DNA of 64,000 nucleotides from Augochlora pura (lineage: Eukaryota > Arthropoda > Insecta > Hymenoptera > Halictidae). Under the pieces are notes generated by a model. That model was not told the origin of the DNA. It searched no databases and saw nothing but the letters and a program-made list of their open reading frames with translations. The DNA lies in contig NC_135777.1 of the NCBI RefSeq assembly GCF_028453695.1, forward strand, positions 22,282,796 to 22,346,795. The letters run 5' to 3'. Below are positions 58,541 through 64,000 of this stretch, piece by piece; the first letter of the stretch is position 1; each line of letters starts with the position of its first letter. Position numbers and translations under genes: made by a program.

Positions 58541-59631
58541 CGAGCAATAAGAGCACTGGGTGCGCGGGGAGGCAATTACCGTGACTTGTTAACGGCCTTC
58601 GGGGCTTTTCGCGCTACTTCGGCGATTTCGATGATATTTCCGAACGTATTACCGTAAGGATGACTGGAGACGATGCTCGAATGGCTCGCGAAACGCCGGA
58701 TTGCTGAGAGTAGATAGAGGAGTATATATAGTGTATGTAATTCTTGATTGCTCCTTGAATGTTGGAGAACTGAAAATAGTTGGAAGTGAATGGAAAATAT
58801 TAATAGCTCAATTTGGTCTTTTATTATGATAGCGCAGGTGTCAAGTCTTTTTTTAATATTTGGAGCATGGAACGAGAAATTCTGCAGCCAGTTAAAAAAT
58901 AAGAATAAAAATAATTTTTACGGCACTTTAAGAATATTTTAATTTTCCTTTTATCTTTCACGTGTTCAATTTTAAAAAATAAATCTGTCGATAACTACAA
59001 GTAAAACTTCCTATAATAATAATCTAATAAATAGTTTTTAATTTTAAATTCTGTTCTAAAAACACAATGCATTCTCTAAGCATCCAGCCCCACAAAAATT
59101 AACACAACCATCATCAATTAGCTTCAAACAAAAAACTAATAAATTGTCCACTAAATTCTTTTCTAAAATGCAATGTATTTTAATACAATAATATATTTAA
59201 TACAATAATAATATACAATAATAAAAAATATTTGCCCCGCTTGTTCACTAAACGCGAAGTCCACTACTCTGTTAAAGCGACCAAAACGCACAGTAATTGG
59301 CTCCTCGGCTTGATATACCGTATCCCCTAGCGTCACTCGCCGGTTCGAAATTCCCAAAAAGGCGCATCGTCTCACGTTCTCGCGTCTTCCGGAGCGGCCT
59401 CTCGGCGCGGACCGTGCACGAACGTCGGCGTGGCGCAGGTACCTTTGTTAATTAAGAGGCGTCATGTGTGGTCCCTCGACCGTAGGTACACGCTGAAACT
59501 GTACACGGCCGGGCTCGTGTCCCTGGCCGGCGTAATACGTGGTCGAGCCGCGCGTAGTAGCCACGCGATGGTTCGCGCGTGGAACGCGTGCAACGTGCGC
59601 AACGTGCATGCACAGGTACAGATCGTATGCG
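58541..59631. other. Non-coding segment
   Basis: AT-rich at 58730-59240, GC-rich afterwards. No exon or RNA gene recognised. Confidence 0.5.
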
Positions 59632-59795
59632 CACGAACATATACTGTATCCACACGAACATATACTGTATACACACGAACATATAACGCATGCACAGGAA
59701 CATATACTGTATCCACACGAACATATAACGCATGCAACACGAACATATACTATACACACGAACACACACCGCATGCAACACGGATACGCATTCGC
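59632..59795. repeat. 21-bp minisatellite, about seven copies
   Basis: CACGAACATATACTGTATCCA units start at 59632, 59653, 59674, 59695 and 59716, with period 21. Two further copies at 59738 and 59757 have small length changes. Because 21 is a multiple of three, all minus-strand frames read as a seven-residue Tyr-Val-Arg-Val type repeat; these are not genes. Confidence 0.93.
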
Positions 59796-60442
59796 GAGGA
59801 TGTAGAACACACACGGTGGCCGTGGAACACAGATAACTCCCGCCGCGGAGATCCGCGTGCGTGCTCGCACGAGACAGCGCGAGCAGCGCCGGCCCGGACC
59901 AGGGTACCACCGGAAGCCTCGCGTAGAGATGATGATCCCGTGGCGGGGTGATTCGACCCCGTCAGGGCAGAGACACACGGCCGGACGCATCGCTCCGAAT
60001 TATCGGAAACCGATGAACCCGGAGCTTTTTCGATCGAGCCGGAGCTCGCGTGTCGCGTGACGTCGCTCAATTAAGTCCGGTCTGTGGCCGCCCCCTGCAC
60101 CACCTCCTCCACCTCCTACGCCGGCTCCTCCGACTCCTTTTTCCTGTTACTTGGACCCAGAAGCGATGTTTAGACCGTCGGGGGTAGAGCAATTACCGTG
60201 GCGCGATGTAACAGCCGAGGATCTCGCGAAGGGCTCCGATACGAACGCGTGGGTGGCTAGATTAACCCTTTACTCTGTCAAAGATTTCCTTTACTCTGCG
60301 AGCTGTTTCTCGATTTTATTCCTGGCGGTCTACGACTGTTTTAAGTTTTGCGTTTGAAATTAATTTTGAAGGGTGGATTTGTCAATGTTGTGTATTTTTA
60401 ATAATTTTTTAAAATTGTATCCTGCGATGTTATTAAATGAAA

Positions 60443-60476
60443 AAATACCGTCTGCTGCAAACAGAAGACGGTATTT
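60443..60476. repeat. Perfect 11-bp stem hairpin
   Basis: AAATACCGTCT (60443-60453) pairs exactly with AGACGGTATTT (60466-60476) around a 12-base loop. AACAGAAGACG is repeated once more directly downstream (about 60482). It sits at the left edge of an AT-rich repeat and may be a transposon-end remnant. Confidence 0.7.
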
Positions 60477-63119
60477 ATTTATAACAGAAGACGCTGCTAA
60501 AATGACTTTAATGTATTAAAATATAATATAAAATATTATATAATAATATAATATAAAATAACATTAACGTAACATATTATATAATAACCTTAATATAAAT
60601 ATAATATAAAATAACCTTAACATAATAAAATATAAAATCACCTTGATATAAATATAATATATAGTAATCTTAACAAAATAAAGTGCAAACTAATTTTACC
60701 ATAATAAAATATAAAACAGCATTAACGTAGTATAATAAAAGATTCGAGAACCCCCAAATGGGAATCGTGGCATTAAACGCGCCAGCCGCGACTTTTCCCG
60801 ATCAGAGAAATTGATTTCGCGCCGACAGGTTCCACCGGTTGCACGCGAATTGAGGAACGGCTTTGCCCGAGATTAACTGTCTATATACGATGATTTAATT
60901 GCGTTCTCGGCGCATGCAAGCCCAGGCGCCAAAGTTATTAGCGCAGTCGGATGTAATCGAAGGCAAAATAGAGGAGCAGAGTGCGCCCGCGCCACCCTTA
61001 TCCGAAGGTTTATTTTTGTAATATGCGGGTGTCGAGAACGTTCTGTTATCTAAACACTTCGTTTGATTTCTGTGCCTAGTCGACGGTGTATATAAATAAC
61101 ATAATGCTTTGATAGTAGACACCGTGATATCCTAAGGGGGAAGATATGTTTAGGGTGGAACGTCGCACCCTTTATGATCGTTGGGATGGGGATCCGTAGG
61201 CAAAATAATTTTTGTTAGGTTTTAAAAAATTGGAATTAGGTGAATATTTTTATTGGTATTGTACGTCTGAGAGACAGCTATTTTATGGCCATTTTGGACG
61301 TCTTTAAAGATGTCTTATTTTAGAGTTTTTTAAGATATTTTACAGATGTCTTTGTGCAATTTGAGATGCATTTCTTTCTTCAATAATATCAATGGACTGA
61401 ACAAGAAAAAATTATATAATAATATGGGAACTCACAGTAGTGACGATTAACAAAATATAATTTTTTTAAAAATTACAAACGCTTACAGTAGTACAAACTA
61501 ATTAACGTAACAATATCATCACATTTTTATTAATATTTTTAAATACTAGCTACCTACCGCTATATAGAAAATAAATATTATTTAATGCGAACGTTATGAA
61601 AACATGAAAATGTTAACAGATTTAATTACTCGATAATGACAAATGTTTACGCTGTAACGACCGATCAATAAATCGTTCAGATAGCACGGGAAGGGTTGAA
61701 GATCGCGCGTTAGTCTTGACGGGACCTAAACGGTGACCGATCGGCCGATGTTGATGTTGTTCGACGTCGCTCGAAGATGGACCGTTTGACAGCGAAGTGT
61801 CCCAGGGATCGGCGTCTGTTGCGGCGGCATCTCGATGGGACGTGACGAAGTCCAGACACTGCGGATCCTTCGCGCTTCGACACCGCTCCGATAATGGGGT
61901 GGGGGGACGTCGCGGACGGCAAGATGAATGGAAATTGAATTATCGGATGTTTAGGAACGATCTCCGACGCGTAAACTACATAGTCGGGACACAGGGTGGA
62001 CTGGTTTCGGGCTCTGGGTTGCGTCGACTTTTCGAGTGCCTCTTCTGTTCGAGGACGTAATTGGTTCTTGGTACGTGGGGCTTTATAAACAAAAACGATG
62101 GTTTTGTTAGTTCTACTGAGCTGTTCTTCAGAATCAATTTTCTTCAGCAATGTGTTTTATTTAATTTTAATATCTCATTTTAGTATCTCAATTTAAAATA
62201 TATTCTGTTTAATTTTAGAGTTTCATTTTTAAATAAAATATATTTAAATTGTAGTGTTCCATTCTTAAATATATTTTATTTAAATTTAATATTTCATATT
62301 AATATATATTTTATCTTGTCTTAAAGTATAGTCTATTTTCTGTTAAAATTGTCGAAATCATGGAGACTGTAAGAAACTAAATTAATTAATTAAATTCTGT
62401 AAGAAATAAACGTATAAACTCATCACCACATCCCTAGAAAATTTCCAAACAAAATTTTAAAATACAGTAACCATTTACAAACTTGCATATACTGTCCCAT
62501 AAAAATCAGAATCCTTCGTCTCCCTATAATCGAGTATATCAAGTATATTTAGTGAATAAACCTCGAAAAGAAAAGAAGCGACAGTCGCAACCCAGTCAAA
62601 CCGTCGCCGTAAATTGCTCGGATTGTTTCAGATCCGCGGCAGATTTCCTGAAAAGACCTATCCGTGATTCCGTATTCGTTATAACAGCGGTTCGATCCGC
62701 CGTTTCGTTCGCGCGCAATCGTCCGAGGTAGTTTTTTCCCGTTGCGCTCGCGCGCGCGTTACACCGGCCGATTAAGCGTCTGTCTTGTTACTCCATTTTC
62801 CATCTCGTTTCACGGCGTCGGGATAAAACAAAAGGGGGGGTAGAGAAAGGAGTCCGGGGCGCAGGTGAATTAGCGTCGTACACGGACGCGCCCGCGCCCG
62901 CGCGCTGTTGCAAGTAATCAAAGATACGGCCAGGCCGTATATGCGCCCGAAATGGCTAACGGGAATTTATACCGGGCCCGGGGCTCGTCGAGAGGAATTA
63001 GATAGAACGATTCCGCGGAACTTTATCGGCGGAACCGATCACCACAATTATCGGAAATCGATGGAAATCCTCTTTCGTTGCTCGGCCTTTCTCCACGGCT
63101 GGCTTCGCCCGATTAAGTC

Positions 63120-63345
63120 CTCTATCTTTCTCTCCCTCTATCTCTCTGCCCCCTCTACTTCTATCTCTCTGCTTCTCTATCTCTGCTTCTCCCTTTCTTC
63201 TTCTCTCTCTCTCTGTCCCCGGTTCTGTCTCTCGACTTCTCTCTATTCTCACTTGTTTTCTCTTGCCTTCTCCTTGGTTCTATCTCTTGTCTTCTCTCTC
63301 TTCTTCTCACTCGTTCTCTCTCGCCCTCTCTCGCCTTCTCGTTAC
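63120..63345. repeat. CT-rich degenerate microsatellite
   Basis: Pyrimidine-rich tract of TCTCTCT, TTCTCT and CCTTCTC blocks without a fixed unit. Ser/Leu frames over it are spurious. Confidence 0.8.
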
Positions 63346-63811
63346 CGATGCTCGATCTCCGCCGGTGTTTGCGAACGTGTGCACATAAAGCGCGGCCCGA
63401 GCTTGCCCGCCGGAACGTGCTGGAAAAGGGCCGAGCCGCGAAAAGAAAACACTCGACGGATTATGGAGCAGCCGGCCGGCCGCCGCTTGCTGACGCACGC
63501 GTCACTTATTTTTAATCGTTCCAATCCTTCCCTCCGATTTACGTGACCCGCTCTTAATCAACTGACCGTTAATTGCTCCACTTGGTTACGCTAACGAGAT
63601 AGCCAGCCCCCCACTGATGCCCGGCTGTGTTTCGAGCGCCAAAAGCCAACGGTTTCGCTTCGTTCGAAATTTACGAAATTCTTTTTTTTACCGTGTTACT
63701 GAATATTTTACTATGTTACTGAATGTGTGTAGGAGACAGCTGGAGGGACGGGGCGTGTCTTTGGGGGTGGTTGTTTGGAAGAAATAAATATTGGAAGATA
63801 GTCTATTATAT

Positions 63812-64000
63812 TTAACCCTTTGCACTCGAAGCCATTTTAACTGGAAATCCTGAAGTAATTTTCCTGTTTTTAATTTCTGGTCCATGGGGTGTTCCAATGT
63901 CTAGTAAGAAGCGACTGGTAAACGGTATATCCCCTAAAGTTAATCGGATTCCATTCTACACGCAGCGCCACGAACGCGTATAAATACCTGTAATTAATGA
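63812..64000. mobile_element. Left part of a CCCTTTG-class TTAA element
   Basis: TTAACCCTTTGCACTCGAAG at 63812 is followed by about 50 bases that align with the element at 987 (shared CATTTTAACTG-like and GAAGTAATTTTCC strings). No right terminus is visible before the window ends. It is either cut by the window edge or truncated. Confidence 0.6.

Larger units (their letters stand above)
59796..64000. other. Non-coding block to the window end
   Basis: Contains a hairpin at 60443-60476, an AT-rich TAATATAAAATAACCTTA-type repeat at about 60500-60740, AT islands at 61200-61690 and 62140-62520, a CT-rich tract at 63120-63345 and a MITE terminus at 63812. A lone TTAACCCTTTACTC motif is at 60263. 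No gene supported. Confidence 0.5.

Noticed and set aside
59341..59360. GGTTCGAAATTCC as a tRNA B-box
   Set aside because: The flanking bases do not form a T-arm stem, and no A-box or acceptor stem is present.

Overview
This is a eukaryotic genomic window that is almost entirely non-coding. It has no operons, no dense ORFs, and no recognisable tRNA, rRNA or CRISPR array. CpG-rich, GC-rich blocks alternate every few hundred bases with sharply AT-rich islands. GA/CT microsatellites are abundant, and many short elements are flanked by TTAA. Together these suggest an arthropod, most likely a hymenopteran insect (bee-like). That placement is inferred from base composition, CpG richness and repeat style, not from a homology search. 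Two runs of exactly 100 N (27091-27190 and 51835-51934) are scaffold gaps.

The only protein-coding sequence I can defend is one short exon on the + strand. A good 3' splice site at 43047-43048 is followed by 158 bases of 5' UTR, an ATG at 43207, a 27-codon N-terminus that reads as a signal peptide, and a strong 5' splice site (GTGAGT) at 43289. It would be the first coding exon of a secreted or membrane protein whose remaining exons lie beyond long introns, probably outside the window. A GC-rich block at about 18480-19249, ending in TAA|GTGAGT, is a plausible upstream non-coding first exon. A second, weaker candidate ends at 13308. On this reading the window is mostly the 5' introns of one long gene.

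Mobile DNA: at least seven short elements (58-305 bp) have TTAA at both edges and inverted termini, most of the CCCTTTG type and some of the ACGTT/GCTGCG type. The best pairs are at 987-1233, 3741-3979, 5833-6076, 40304-40507, 46135-46373 and 50908-51212. TTAA target duplication plus short termini starting with C points to piggyBac-type non-autonomous elements (MITEs). All the 200-bp class lie in AT-rich islands, and several single-ended remnants occur too.

Tandem repeats: besides GA/CT tracts there are minisatellites with clean unit lengths: 64 bp (1288-1540), 15 bp (9616-9690), 22 bp (31547-31634), 12 bp (37980-38110), 30/60 bp (41461-41760), 14 bp (42625-42694), 10 bp (47591-48110), 49 bp (50161-50377), 40 then 30 bp (54311-54680), 7/14 bp (56780-57200) and 21 bp (59632-59795). 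Several have units divisible by three, or are free of stops on one strand, and create long spurious ORFs. The remaining long ORFs are mostly arginine- or serine-rich readings of GC-rich or microsatellite DNA, and I do not call them genes.
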